Source: Thioalkalivibrio sp. (GTDB lineage: Bacteria; Pseudomonadota; Gammaproteobacteria; Ectothiorhodospirales; Ectothiorhodospiraceae). Taken from it: a stretch of DNA of 24,686 nt. Under the pieces are notes generated by a model. That model was not told the DNA's origin, searched no databases, and saw nothing but the letters and a program-made list of their open reading frames with translations. The stretch's first letter is position 1, and each line of letters begins with the position of its first letter. Positions 7,840 to 16,945 of the stretch are shown here, in pieces. The position numbers and the translations under genes were made by a program. Location of the stretch: positions 1 through 24,686 of the forward strand of contig SKNJ01000114.1 in NCBI GenBank assembly GCA_007120575.1, in the 5' to 3' direction.

Positions 7840-9768
7840 GTGGACGAGATCCTTGGCATCAACCGGCGGCACTTCGACCCCGAGCTCCTGCGGCTCACCG
7901 ACGACCTGACCGCTGCCGTCGCCGCCGCCGTCGAGCTCGAGGCGGCAAGCGTCGAGCCGTCACATCTGCTGATCGCGCTGACCCGGATCCCCCAGGGGGT
8001 GGCCTCGAGCTTCCTCAGCCAGCGACGGATTCCGCCGGAGCTGATCGGTGAGGCGATCCGGCAGGTACAGGACCCACCCTGCGGCAGCGTGGTCACCGGA
8101 CTGGACCCCCGGTCGTCGGCACCAGCCACGATCAAGCTCTTCCGCGACCTGCAGGAGGACGTGGCCGCCAGCGTGACCATCGACGAGCGCCGCCTCCTCG
8201 GTCGCACGCTCGGCCGGCTCGAACAGCGCATCGCCGAGCTGCTCGCCCGGTACGGGCACATCGACACCGTTCAGTGGGCGGCCGAGCTCCTCGAGCCCGA
8301 CCTCGAGCCGCCTGCGGTGTTCACCGCGGAGGGCGAGCTCGACCTCGAGGTGTTCACACCGGCTGCCTGCAGGGTGCTTATGGCCACGAGCCGTGAGGCC
8401 GCGGGACTCAGCGCGCCCCGCCTCACGTCACCGCTGCTCCTGTACGGCCTCGCCGTCAGTCCGGGTGGCCTTCTCGAGAAGGCTCTCCAGTACCTGCAGC
8501 ACGACCTGAGGCGGGTGCGTGAGCGCCTGTTCGCCGTCCTCGGCGCCGGACCACGCCAGGGCACGGCTGAGCTCGAGCTTCGTCGTGACTGCATTGAGAT
8601 GAGCCTGGCCATGGCGCTCGAGCGTGCGGTCGCAGGGGCCGCGGCCGACCGCCGCACCGCCGCGAGCGAGACTGACCTGCTGCGGGCCCTGCTCGATGCG
8701 CCAGGCGGGGTCGCGGCCTCGTTCCTGCGAGATGCCGGCATCGACCTGCATGCCCTGCTGCACTTCGCCGCCACCTACTACCGGGAGGCCGAGACCGAGC
8801 CCACGGCCGTCGAACCGGGCGACCTGGCCTTCGAAGAGGCCGTGCAGGAGTTGTCCGATCGGGTCGTCGGGCAGGATGCCGCCATCGAGCAGATCGTTCC
8901 CTACCTCGAGAGCATCAAGCGCGGGCTCCGGCTCGGCTACCTGCGCGACGACCGCCCCGTCGGCGTGTTCCTCTTCTGCGGTCCGAGCGGCACCGGAAAG
9001 ACGATGACGGCGCGGGTGCTCGCGCGGGTGCTGTACGGCAGCGACGACGCCGTGCTCATGTTCGAGATGGGTCAGTTCAACTCGAAGGAGTCGATCAACA
9101 ACTTCGTCGGTGCCCCGCCTGGCTACGTCGGGTTCGGCGAGGGGAAGCTGACGAACGGTCTGCGCGAGAACCCGCGCCGCGTCGTGCTCTTCGACGAGGT
9201 CGAGAAGGCCGACGAGAAGGTCTTCGACGCGCTGCTCCGCCTGCTGGACGAGGGCCGCATCGACGATCCTGCAGGCCCCGTCCGCGACGCCCGCGAGTCG
9301 ACGATCGTGCTGACCTCGAACCTGGCCGCGAAGGAGCTGGCCGGGATGCGGGCGCCGGACGACGTCGAGGAACGCGAGGAGTTCCGTGCCCGCCTGAAGG
9401 CGATCCTGGGGCAGTTCTTCCGTCCGGAGTTCCTGAACCGGGTCGACGAGACGGTGCTGTTCAGTTCCTTCACCGAAGCCGACCTGCTCCGCATCGCCGA
9501 GGGGGTCCTGGCCCGCGAGGCAGCGAAGGCGCAGCGCGATCTGGGGATCGACCTGACCTGGGCGCCCGACGTGCCGGAACTCGTCGTCGGCGAGGCGTTG
9601 CGCTGGCGTCGCGACGAAGCAGCACGCGGCGTGCGCCGCGCCGCAAGCGAGATCGTGCCGACGATGCTCCGCCTGGTCGATTCCGTCCGGACCGGAGGAG
9701 GCGAGATCCGCCGGGTGCACGTCGAGATGGAGGACGGGGCCCTCGTGGTCCGTCCTCACGATGCCTGA
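7840..9768 (+). CDS. Single-AAA+ Clp-like ATPase with Clp_N-like N-terminal half
   Basis: A 642-residue protein. The N-terminal ~310 residues contain up to four Clp_N-like helical repeats (best at ~15-75, ~168-235 and ~247-310; weaker at ~96-160), matching the layout of the C-terminal half of the CHAT protein. Only one AAA+ module follows, of the Hsp100 D2 type: VVGQDAAIEQI near 342-352, Walker A GPSGTGKT (381-388), pore tyrosine in GAPPGYVGF, Walker B VVLFDEVEK (448-456), sensor 1 LTSN (491-494), arginine finger in FLNRVDE and a GVRR sensor 2 (597-600). All ATPase residues look intact. No ClpP-docking [LIV]-G-[FL] loop is visible between sensor 1 and the arginine finger. It resembles a D2-only Hsp100 and could work beside, or mixed with, the two-AAA enzyme at 442-2934. 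It lies inside the operon, three bases after the membrane gene. Confidence 0.86.
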   Translation: MDEILGINRRHFDPELLRLTDDLTAAVAAAVELEAASVEPSHLLIALTRIPQGVASSFLSQRRIPPELIGEAIRQVQDPPCGSVVTGLDPRSSAPATIKLFRDLQEDVAASVTIDERRLLGRTLGRLEQRIAELLARYGHIDTVQWAAELLEPDLEPPAVFTAEGELDLEVFTPAACRVLMATSREAAGLSAPRLTSPLLLYGLAVSPGGLLEKALQYLQHDLRRVRERLFAVLGAGPRQGTAELELRRDCIEMSLAMALERAVAGAAADRRTAASETDLLRALLDAPGGVAASFLRDAGIDLHALLHFAATYYREAETEPTAVEPGDLAFEEAVQELSDRVVGQDAAIEQIVPYLESIKRGLRLGYLRDDRPVGVFLFCGPSGTGKTMTARVLARVLYGSDDAVLMFEMGQFNSKESINNFVGAPPGYVGFGEGKLTNGLRENPRRVVLFDEVEKADEKVFDALLRLLDEGRIDDPAGPVRDARESTIVLTSNLAAKELAGMRAPDDVEEREEFRARLKAILGQFFRPEFLNRVDETVLFSSFTEADLLRIAEGVLAREAAKAQRDLGIDLTWAPDVPELVVGEALRWRRDEAARGVRRAASEIVPTMLRLVDSVRTGGGEIRRVHVEMEDGALVVRPHDA

Positions 9769-9773
9769 GGAGG
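9767..9773 (+). promoter_or_regulatory. Ribosome binding site selecting GTG 9782 as kinase start
   Basis: GAGGAGG sits 8 bases before GTG 9782. An upstream in-frame ATG at 9761 has no comparable site and would add only seven residues, so 9782 is preferred. Confidence 0.7.
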
Positions 9774-9781
9774 TGGCGACC

Positions 9782-10989
<1,208 letters not shown>

Positions 10990-10993
<4 letters not shown>

Positions 10994-12474
10994 ACCCCCG
11001 ATCCTCCGTGTCCACGCCCACGTCCGGAACGATGCGGGCGGACCCCCCGAGCCGTGAGGAGATGCTCGCCAGGTTCGCGGGGCTGCTGCACCGGAGGCTG
11101 GTCGTCCTCTACCGCTCGGAGCTTGAGGCGATCCGTGACGACCTCTACGACGATCTCGGCAACGCCGAGCAGGCATACGCCGCCCTGCGGGCAGGTGACG
11201 ATCTTCATCCCTACACGCCCGAGGCCGAGTACCTCTGGCGCAACGCACAAGGTGCCGACCCATGGCGGCACCACGACCTGGCCGTCCTGCTTCATGCCCG
11301 GGCATACGACCTCGAAGCGGCCGATGACCCTGACGCCGAGCGCTACTGGCGCGAGGCCCTCGAAAAGTGGGCCGAGGTGGTGACCGACGACGCCTTCTGG
11401 AACCGCCTTACCGCGCACCTCGACACGGTGAGGGGCCAACCGGTCGACCGCGAGATGGTGGCCGCGGTCCGCGCCAGGCTTCCCCGCGAGCTGCTGGGCG
11501 TCCACGCGGCTCTGATCGAGGCGTACCGATCGACCGCACCGGAACGGGCCCGCGTCCATGCCCGGCTGCTCAAGAAGGCCCCGTTCGATGCAGAGGTCGT
11601 CGCCGCCCTGCGGCACGGCTCCGTCGCCGACGTCGTCGACGGCGTGCACAAGGCCGTCCAGGCCGGCATGTATGCGGACACGATCGAGCGTCTCCGCACG
11701 ATGCTGGCCATCGACGACGATCATCCGGAACTGATCAGGTGGCTGCTGCACACGATCCGGGTCTGGAACGAACAGCTCGCCCAGGCGGGAAACTGGGCGG
11801 CGATCGGCCGGAACCTCGCCACCGCGGACCAAGCCGCCGAACCGCTCGGCGGCAAGGCCCCGGCCGGTGCGGGCCCGCTGCGCGCCGAACTCGCTCGCCT
11901 GCAGTACTGGCGCGGTCTGACGGGGGTCCGCGACGTGAACGACAAGCTCAGGGTTGCGCCATCGCCGACAGTGCGGCGCGAGCTGCAGAAGGCAGCTGAC
12001 GGCGCGGTGGCTGCGTTCGAGCGTGCCCTGCGTTTCGATCCGAACCTGGTCGTCGCCCCCTTCTATGCCGATCTGCCGCAACTGCAGGCCCACGCCTACT
12101 TCTTCTGCGGGTTCCTCGAGCTGCTGGGGGGGCATTCGGCGACCGGGCCGTCAGCTCGGGGGCGCCACTGCCGCAAGGCCGCGCAACACCTCCGGAAGGC
12201 GACCGAGCGCAACGGCGACGAGGTCATGGTCTGGCTGCACCTGAGCGACGCGCTCCTCGGCCCGGACGAGGTGTCCGAGCAGGACATGAGCGAGGCCGGG
12301 AGGGCGATTGCTCGCGCCGAAGCTCTCATCGGCACCTCGCCGACGCAGATGCAGGCACAACTGCGCAAGCAGCTCGGGGCGGTCAAGCAGCAGCTCGCCT
12401 ACCGGCAACTCATGGCCGGTGACACCGGCGTGCTCTCCGAGCTGTTCAAGGTGGCAGGACAAGCGGGACGGTAA
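10990..12474 (+). CDS. TPR-like helical protein, probable chaperone-team scaffold
   Basis: A 494-residue all-helical protein with no enzymatic motif. An N-terminal segment (residues ~90-140) has a characteristic pattern: WRHHDLAVLLHARAYDLE, then YWREALEKWAEV and DDAFW. This recalls helical regions found next to Hsp70/J-like proteins in bacterial gene clusters (recollection, not searched). Later segments (~360-445) show TPR-style A/L/Y spacing, for example FFCGFLELLGG and LRKATERNGDEVMVWLHLSDALL. The ATG start overlaps the kinase stop (ATGA), so translation is probably coupled. I infer a protein-protein scaffold linking the kinase half of the operon to the Hsp70 half. The exact family is not recognised. 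Confidence 0.75.
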
Positions 12475-12515
12475 GGAGACGAGGGCCGAGAAAGGGCGGT
12501 GAGCAGGATATGAGC

Positions 12516-12520
12516 GGAGG
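12516..12520 (+). promoter_or_regulatory. Ribosome binding site favouring ATG 12528
   Basis: GGAGG lies 7 bases upstream of ATG 12528. The in-frame ATG at 12510 has only a weak purine stretch (AGGA) ahead of it. The site therefore decides between the two possible starts of the J-like gene. Confidence 0.6.
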
Positions 12521-12527
12521 CAACGGC

Positions 12528-12944
12528 ATGGCGAGTCCCTGGACCTGGCGGGCGGGACACAACCCCTACCGCGAGACGCCGTTCCAGGTGCTCGGTCTCG
12601 GCGTCGACGTCCGGGGGCGCGCCGCGGTCAAGGCCCGCATCAAGAACCGACGGACGAAGATCTGCAACGCCCCCGAGCGGTTCCCGCTGTTCGGCCGCGC
12701 CCTGAGCGAGGCCGACATCAACGCCGCGGAGACGATGCTCGAGGACCTCGAGGGACGGGTGTACGCGGAGCTGTGCACCCACCGGCCACGACGAGAGAAG
12801 CGCGACGGCCCCACGCCGGCAGCTCGCCTCGCCGCCCTCGCTGTCCCCGACGTGCGCATGCCCCTCAGCGTGGACCCGGCACGGCTGCGCCGGCTCGTGC
12901 CGACGCCACCTCGACGGGTCCATCCGCCACTGGTCCCATGGTGA
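12528..12944 (+). CDS. J-domain-like small protein lacking HPD (putative Hsp70 partner)
   Basis: A 138-residue basic protein. NPYRETPFQVLGLGVD (residues ~12-27) matches the opening of a J domain (DPYEVLGV type), and INAAETMLEDLEGRVYAEL (~64-82) matches its closing helix. Between them the invariant HPD tripeptide is absent and the segment is Lys/Arg-rich (KARIKNRRTKI). The C-terminal ~45 residues are Pro/Arg-rich and probably disordered. It sits directly before a GrpE-like gene and an Hsp70, where a DnaJ partner would be expected, so I infer a degenerate J-like cofactor. Without HPD it should not stimulate Hsp70 ATPase in the normal way. The start is taken at 12528 on ribosome-site grounds; 12510 would add six residues. 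The J-like call is tentative. Confidence 0.6.
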   Translation: MASPWTWRAGHNPYRETPFQVLGLGVDVRGRAAVKARIKNRRTKICNAPERFPLFGRALSEADINAAETMLEDLEGRVYAELCTHRPRREKRDGPTPAARLAALAVPDVRMPLSVDPARLRRLVPTPPRRVHPPLVPW

Positions 12945-12955
12945 AGGGAGTACCG

Positions 12956-13537
12956 GTGAACCCCGTGCAGATCACCGAGGTCGAGCGTCCGGTCCGCCCA
13001 GGCCGGCCCGCCAACCCGCAGTCGGAGGTGTGGCAGTTGCTGCGGGACGCGGAGACCGAACGCCGCGGCGTGCGGGCCGAATGCGCCGAGCGCGTCGCCG
13101 CCGAGCACGATCGATTCACGAAGCTGCTCGTGGACGTCGTCAACGTCCTCCACCAGATGCAGGTCTTCCTGCAGCACAAGCGCACACGACTCGCGGCGGC
13201 GGGCTTCGACGCCGAAGCCGGGCTGCTCGACGCAATCGAAGCACAGCTCGGCCTCGTCACCCGCCGGGCCGGGGCCGTGGTGATGGGTGCCGCTGACCTC
13301 GACGGGCAGTGGTACGACCTCGATGCCATGGAGCCGTTCACGGAAGTGATCGCGGCGGTTCCTACGGCAGGGATCGACACACCATGTGTACGCGAGACCG
13401 CGTCACCCGGAGTTCTCCTGGGCGTGGAACTGCTGCAGCGAGCACGCGTCGTGCTGGCGGTTCCGGCGACTGAGGGCCAGGCAGGCTCTGACCGCCACCA
13501 GCAGGCAACGACACCGCAAGGGGAGTCCCATGAGTGA
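12956..13537 (+). CDS. GrpE-like nucleotide exchange factor
   Basis: A 193-residue protein with GrpE architecture: a helical N-terminal half (~20-110) and a C-terminal beta-wing (~115-170). The stretch PGVLLGVELLQRARVVLAVP (151-170) parallels the GrpE signature around GYLLNGRVLRPAKVVVA, and the LVDVVNVLHQMQVFLQ region parallels the GrpE dimer helix. It is divergent: the usual conserved Gly-Tyr and Arg-Pro of the signature are altered. GTG 12956 is preceded by GAAGGGAG with a 5-base gap; an alternative in-frame ATG is at 12938, overlapping the previous gene. Its 3' end overlaps the Hsp70 start by 8 bases. The neighbouring Hsp70 strongly supports the call; it would exchange ADP on that Hsp70. 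Confidence 0.75.
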   Translation: MNPVQITEVERPVRPGRPANPQSEVWQLLRDAETERRGVRAECAERVAAEHDRFTKLLVDVVNVLHQMQVFLQHKRTRLAAAGFDAEAGLLDAIEAQLGLVTRRAGAVVMGAADLDGQWYDLDAMEPFTEVIAAVPTAGIDTPCVRETASPGVLLGVELLQRARVVLAVPATEGQAGSDRHQQATTPQGESHE

Positions 13538-16163
13538 CATCGTCGTCGGTATCGACCTCGGCACCACGAACAGTTGCATCGCCGTACCGGATTCCGCCGC
13601 CGTCCCGAACCGCGACGCCCTCGTCGCCGAGGGCAGGCTCGTACCGGTCGGCGGCGGACTAGTCCTGACAGACCGCGTGAAGGCGGTCACCACCCCGTCG
13701 GCCGTCTGGATCGACACCGATGGGACGGCGATCGTCGGCCGGAAGGCCAAGCAGAAGGCCCGTGTCCCCGGAGAGCCACCACCAGCCATGTTCTTCAAGC
13801 GGATCATGGGCACCACCGAACGGGTGCCGGCCGGACACGGAACCCTCACCCCCGAGGAGGCGTCCAGCCATGTGCTACGCCATCTGGCCGACGTCGCGTC
13901 CGACCTGCTGCAGACGGAGATCAACCGGGCGGTGATCACCGTACCCGCCTTCTTCAAGGTCAACGCTCGGCAGGCGACGGCGCGGGCAGGTGAGCTTGCC
14001 GGTCTCGAGGTCGTCGACACCTTGCTCGAACCGGTGGCCGCGGCGCTCATGTACACCCGCACCCGCACCCTCGAGCGGCCCGAGACGTTCATGGTCTACG
14101 ACCTCGGTGGCGGCACGTTCGACGTCTCGGTCGTCACCTGGGACCCCGAGGTCGGCTTCGAGATGCGCTCGTTCGACGGCGACACGTTCCTCGGCGGCTA
14201 CGACTTCGACCGCTCCCTCGCCAACTGGATGATCGACCGGTTGCGGAGTGACTACGACCTCGCCCTGGACATCGAGAACGACCCGCGTGACGCCGCGATC
14301 TTCTCCCGGTTCCTGGTCACGGCCGAGGCGGCCAAGATGCACCTCTCGCTCCCACCCCCTGAAGGGCTGGAGACGACGGTGACCGAGACCACGGCCGTCG
14401 ACCGCGCCGGTGAACTGATGAACATCCGTCTCGATTTGACGCGTGACGACTTCGAGAAGCTCATCGCCGACGGGATCGAGCGGACTCTGGCCTCGACTGA
14501 CCGGGCACTGGGTATTGCCGGCGTCTCCGCTGCCGAGATGAGCGAGATCATCATGGTGGGCGGGTCATCGCGGATGCCCCTGGTGTGCCGGCAACTCGAA
14601 GCCAAGTACGGGCGACGGCCCGAAGTGATCGACCCGGACCTGTGCGTCGCCATCGGCTCGTCGCTCAAGGCGACGACCGCACCGTCGCGTACCGCCTACC
14701 TGATGCTCGACCGGCCGCCGGACGTCACCAGCCTCGACGTCGTCGATGTCAGCGGGGAGGTCCGGGCCGGCGACGAACTGCCGCGGACCGCCGGTGTGAC
14801 GGTCGTGCTCACGTCCGACGACGGCATGTACCGGCGGGAGGAGACCACGAATACCGTCGGTCGCTTCCTGTTCGACGACGTGCCGCTCACGGAGGAGACG
14901 GCCAACTCCTTCGCCGTTCGGGTCCTCAGCGACGGCCGTGAACTCGACCTGCAACCGGTCAGAGTCGAGCACCGCTGGGAGGAGGGGCCACCAGCGATCG
15001 CGCCCGAGACCGGGGCGATCCTGCCCCACGACGTCAGCCTCGCCGTCGTCGGCGGCTACTTCGTCGTCGCCCCCGCCGGCACGAAGCTGCCCTCTCGCCG
15101 GACGGTGACGGTCGAGACCGCCACACAGAAGGGCTGGCTCACGGTCGACCTGTACGAAGGGCACGACTTCGCCGGCCAGGTGCGGGTCGACGACCTGCCC
15201 GGCGACCTTCCCATCGGATCCGGGGTGCAGGTCGACCTGGTGTTCAACGACGACTGGTCGATCGACGCGGAGGCCAGGGTCGCCGCCGCGGACGCCCTCG
15301 GTACCGCCACGATCGAGATCCACGGCACCGACGTGCCCGACTGGTCGGAGCTGCGCCGACTGCACCAGGAACTGCTCGCCGGATGGCAGGAGAAGCAGAT
15401 GGTTGCCGACCCGCGCGACCTGCTGCGAGCAGGACCACAGATCGACGCCCTGTTCGCCGAGGCGATCGACCTGCTCAACGAGGGCCAGGACCGGCCGCAC
15501 GCCCACCACTGCCTGGCCGAGGCACGCACCCTGATCGACACGGTCGGCGTCGGTGGCACGACCGCGCTCCAGCCACCGTGGGAGGACTTCGAGGCAGGAC
15601 TGGACGACCTGGACGCGCTCATCACCAAGGTCGCGGCCAAGGAGCAAGAGACGGCCAAGCGTTTCCGCAGTTCCGCGGCAACGCTGCGTCAGACGGGCAA
15701 GAAGGTCTACGAGGCCGAGAACGCCGCCGACTGGGCATACGTCAACGAGCAGCTGCGGGACCTGACCGCGCAGGCACGTAGCCTGATTGAACCTCCGCAG
15801 CAGCTGCCACCGCCGGCGCTCCTCGTCTTCATGATCCTGCAGGAGGTGCGTGGCCTGCTCGAAGCGGCGCGTCAGGGCGATGCCAGCACCGGAGGTCATC
15901 ACCACGCCGAGGTGGCCGAGATCGAACGCGAGGTCGAGGCAATCACCGTCGAGGTGCAGGCTGTCGACCTCGATGACGAGACGACTGCCCAGCGCCGGCT
16001 CGTCACGCTCTACACGACCCGGGTCAACCCGCTGCGGGCACGGGTCGAACAGATGCTCGTGCTGCCCGTGGACGACGGGACCGGCAAGCAACCGGACATC
16101 ATGATGCCCGACCGGGCGATGCCAAGCCAGGCCTCACAGGTCCGCAGCACCAAGCTCGACTGA
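13530..16163 (+). CDS. Divergent Hsp70 (DnaK family) with inserted beta-sandwich and long helical tail
   Basis: An 877-residue Hsp70, longer than canonical DnaK (~640). The nucleotide-binding domain has phosphate-1 motif GIDLGTTNSC (7-16), catalytic Lys in FFKRIMG (K90), phosphate-2 motif DLGGGTFD (191-198) and adenosine motif VGGSSRMP (343-350), all intact. After it, the canonical linker (VLLLDVTP) is not seen. Residues ~403-482 instead resemble a carboxypeptidase-regulatory or CnaB-like beta-sandwich: SGEVRAGDELPRTAGVTVVL, then TNTVGRFLFDDVPL. A recognisable substrate-binding beta domain follows (~497-600; GTKLPSRRTVTVETA, VDLYEGHDF), then ~270 mostly helical residues with no C-terminal EEVD or acidic lid tail. 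The start ATG has AAGGGGAG upstream and overlaps the GrpE-like stop. Predicted to be a dedicated chaperone or client sensor of this operon rather than the housekeeping DnaK. Confidence 0.93.
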   Translation: MSDIVVGIDLGTTNSCIAVPDSAAVPNRDALVAEGRLVPVGGGLVLTDRVKAVTTPSAVWIDTDGTAIVGRKAKQKARVPGEPPPAMFFKRIMGTTERVPAGHGTLTPEEASSHVLRHLADVASDLLQTEINRAVITVPAFFKVNARQATARAGELAGLEVVDTLLEPVAAALMYTRTRTLERPETFMVYDLGGGTFDVSVVTWDPEVGFEMRSFDGDTFLGGYDFDRSLANWMIDRLRSDYDLALDIENDPRDAAIFSRFLVTAEAAKMHLSLPPPEGLETTVTETTAVDRAGELMNIRLDLTRDDFEKLIADGIERTLASTDRALGIAGVSAAEMSEIIMVGGSSRMPLVCRQLEAKYGRRPEVIDPDLCVAIGSSLKATTAPSRTAYLMLDRPPDVTSLDVVDVSGEVRAGDELPRTAGVTVVLTSDDGMYRREETTNTVGRFLFDDVPLTEETANSFAVRVLSDGRELDLQPVRVEHRWEEGPPAIAPETGAILPHDVSLAVVGGYFVVAPAGTKLPSRRTVTVETATQKGWLTVDLYEGHDFAGQVRVDDLPGDLPIGSGVQVDLVFNDDWSIDAEARVAAADALGTATIEIHGTDVPDWSELRRLHQELLAGWQEKQMVADPRDLLRAGPQIDALFAEAIDLLNEGQDRPHAHHCLAEARTLIDTVGVGGTTALQPPWEDFEAGLDDLDALITKVAAKEQETAKRFRSSAATLRQTGKKVYEAENAADWAYVNEQLRDLTAQARSLIEPPQQLPPPALLVFMILQEVRGLLEAARQGDASTGGHHHAEVAEIEREVEAITVEVQAVDLDDETTAQRRLVTLYTTRVNPLRARVEQMLVLPVDDGTGKQPDIMMPDRAMPSQASQVRSTKLD

Positions 16164-16259
16164 TCGGACCGACCAACACCACGGTCGGCCCTCGACGGCA
16201 GGCCACGATCGAGATCCACCAGGCACTGGGCCTCGTCACGGAACCACCAGGAGGAAGCA
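16164..16259. other. Spacer with small inverted repeat between Hsp70 and zinc-ribbon genes
   Basis: CCGACC (16169-16174) can pair with GGTCGG (16183-16188) just after the Hsp70 stop; there is no T tract, so full termination is unlikely. An 18-base string at 16202-16219 also occurs inside the Hsp70 gene at 15306-15323. The last gene of the cluster is probably read through from the operon. Confidence 0.4.
16249..16254 (+). promoter_or_regulatory. Ribosome binding site of the zinc-ribbon/TPR gene
   Basis: AGGAGG, 5 bases before ATG 16260. The frame is blocked upstream by the Hsp70 stop codon and has no earlier start codon, so this start is well defined. Confidence 0.75.
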
Positions 16260-16685
16260 ATGGCCCCATCGACAGGGCTGGTCTGCCCCTTGTGCAGCGT
16301 CAATCTGGCGGGGAACCCCCCCGATCGCTGTCCCGGCTGCAGGGGCGACCTGCGTCCGCTACGCCGGGTCGGCGAACTGGCCGACCGCCACTTCAACGAG
16401 GCGGTGCGGGCCGCAAGAGCCAGGCACTGGGGAGTGGCGGCGGAGCGTCTCGCCGTCACCCTGGCCCTCGCCCCGGAGGACGTCGACGCGCTCGTCCTGC
16501 TCGGCAAGATCCGCTGGCACCAGGGCCAGCGTGAGAACGCCCGGTCCGTCTGGACGGACGCCCTTCGATTGGACCCGAGTCGTCAGGACGCCCAAGCGGG
16601 CCTCGCGCACGCCGAAGCCGCTCTGGCGAGAGGCGCCACCCGATCGAGAACCCGTGCACGGACGAATCACGGCCGCTCGCGCTGA
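16260..16685 (+). CDS. Small zinc-ribbon plus TPR protein
   Basis: A 141-residue protein. Residues 9-27 form a four-cysteine zinc ribbon (C9, C12, C24, C27; CPLC and CPGC). Residues ~38-115 form about two TPR units with the usual A/L spacing (HFNEAVRAARARHWGVAAER; DALVLLGKIRWHQGQ). The tail is Arg-rich. It follows the Hsp70 gene by 96 bp on the same strand and is probably the last gene of the operon. A zinc ribbon joined to TPRs suggests an adaptor that binds chaperones or clients. A second protein starting with a similar two-CxxC zinc ribbon begins at 24617. No enzymatic function is visible. Confidence 0.75.
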   Translation: MAPSTGLVCPLCSVNLAGNPPDRCPGCRGDLRPLRRVGELADRHFNEAVRAARARHWGVAAERLAVTLALAPEDVDALVLLGKIRWHQGQRENARSVWTDALRLDPSRQDAQAGLAHAEAALARGATRSRTRARTNHGRSR

Positions 16686-16945
16686 GCGGACGCAGACGCG
16701 CGACAGCATCGATCGGCCGCGCTGCCGCCGTGCCTGCGCCCGCATGCCCCCGGGTAGCGCCGGAGAGCCCCGAGGGCGCGGCCACCACGGGATGTCTTCG
16801 CGGGCTCTGGAGCGGTCCGGCAGGGGTGGCTCTGTCGAACACAGCGGAAGCCATGAACCGCAGGTGGATTGCCCCACCCCGCCGAGGTGCTCGCGGAGGT
16901 CGGCCCCGACGCTGGCCACTTCGAGAATTTCACCGGGAGGGGGGG
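16686..16945. other. Convergent intergenic region, no gene seen
   Basis: This 260-bp gap lies between converging genes. I see no gene with credible codon bias or ribosome site. A short plus-strand peptide ending near 16935 (EVLAEVGPDAGHFENF) faintly recalls an IS110-type transposase segment but is too short to call. No clear terminator hairpin with a T tract is present. Confidence 0.5.

Noticed and set aside
12773..12955. Upstream extension of the GrpE-like frame
   Set aside because: It overlaps the J-like gene, is Arg/Pro-rich and non-coding in character; a ribosome site supports the start at 12956.
16860..16935. Possible IS110-type transposase fragment (EVLAEVGPDAGHFENF)
   Set aside because: Only about 20 residues with loose resemblance, no terminal repeats and no other transposase motif.
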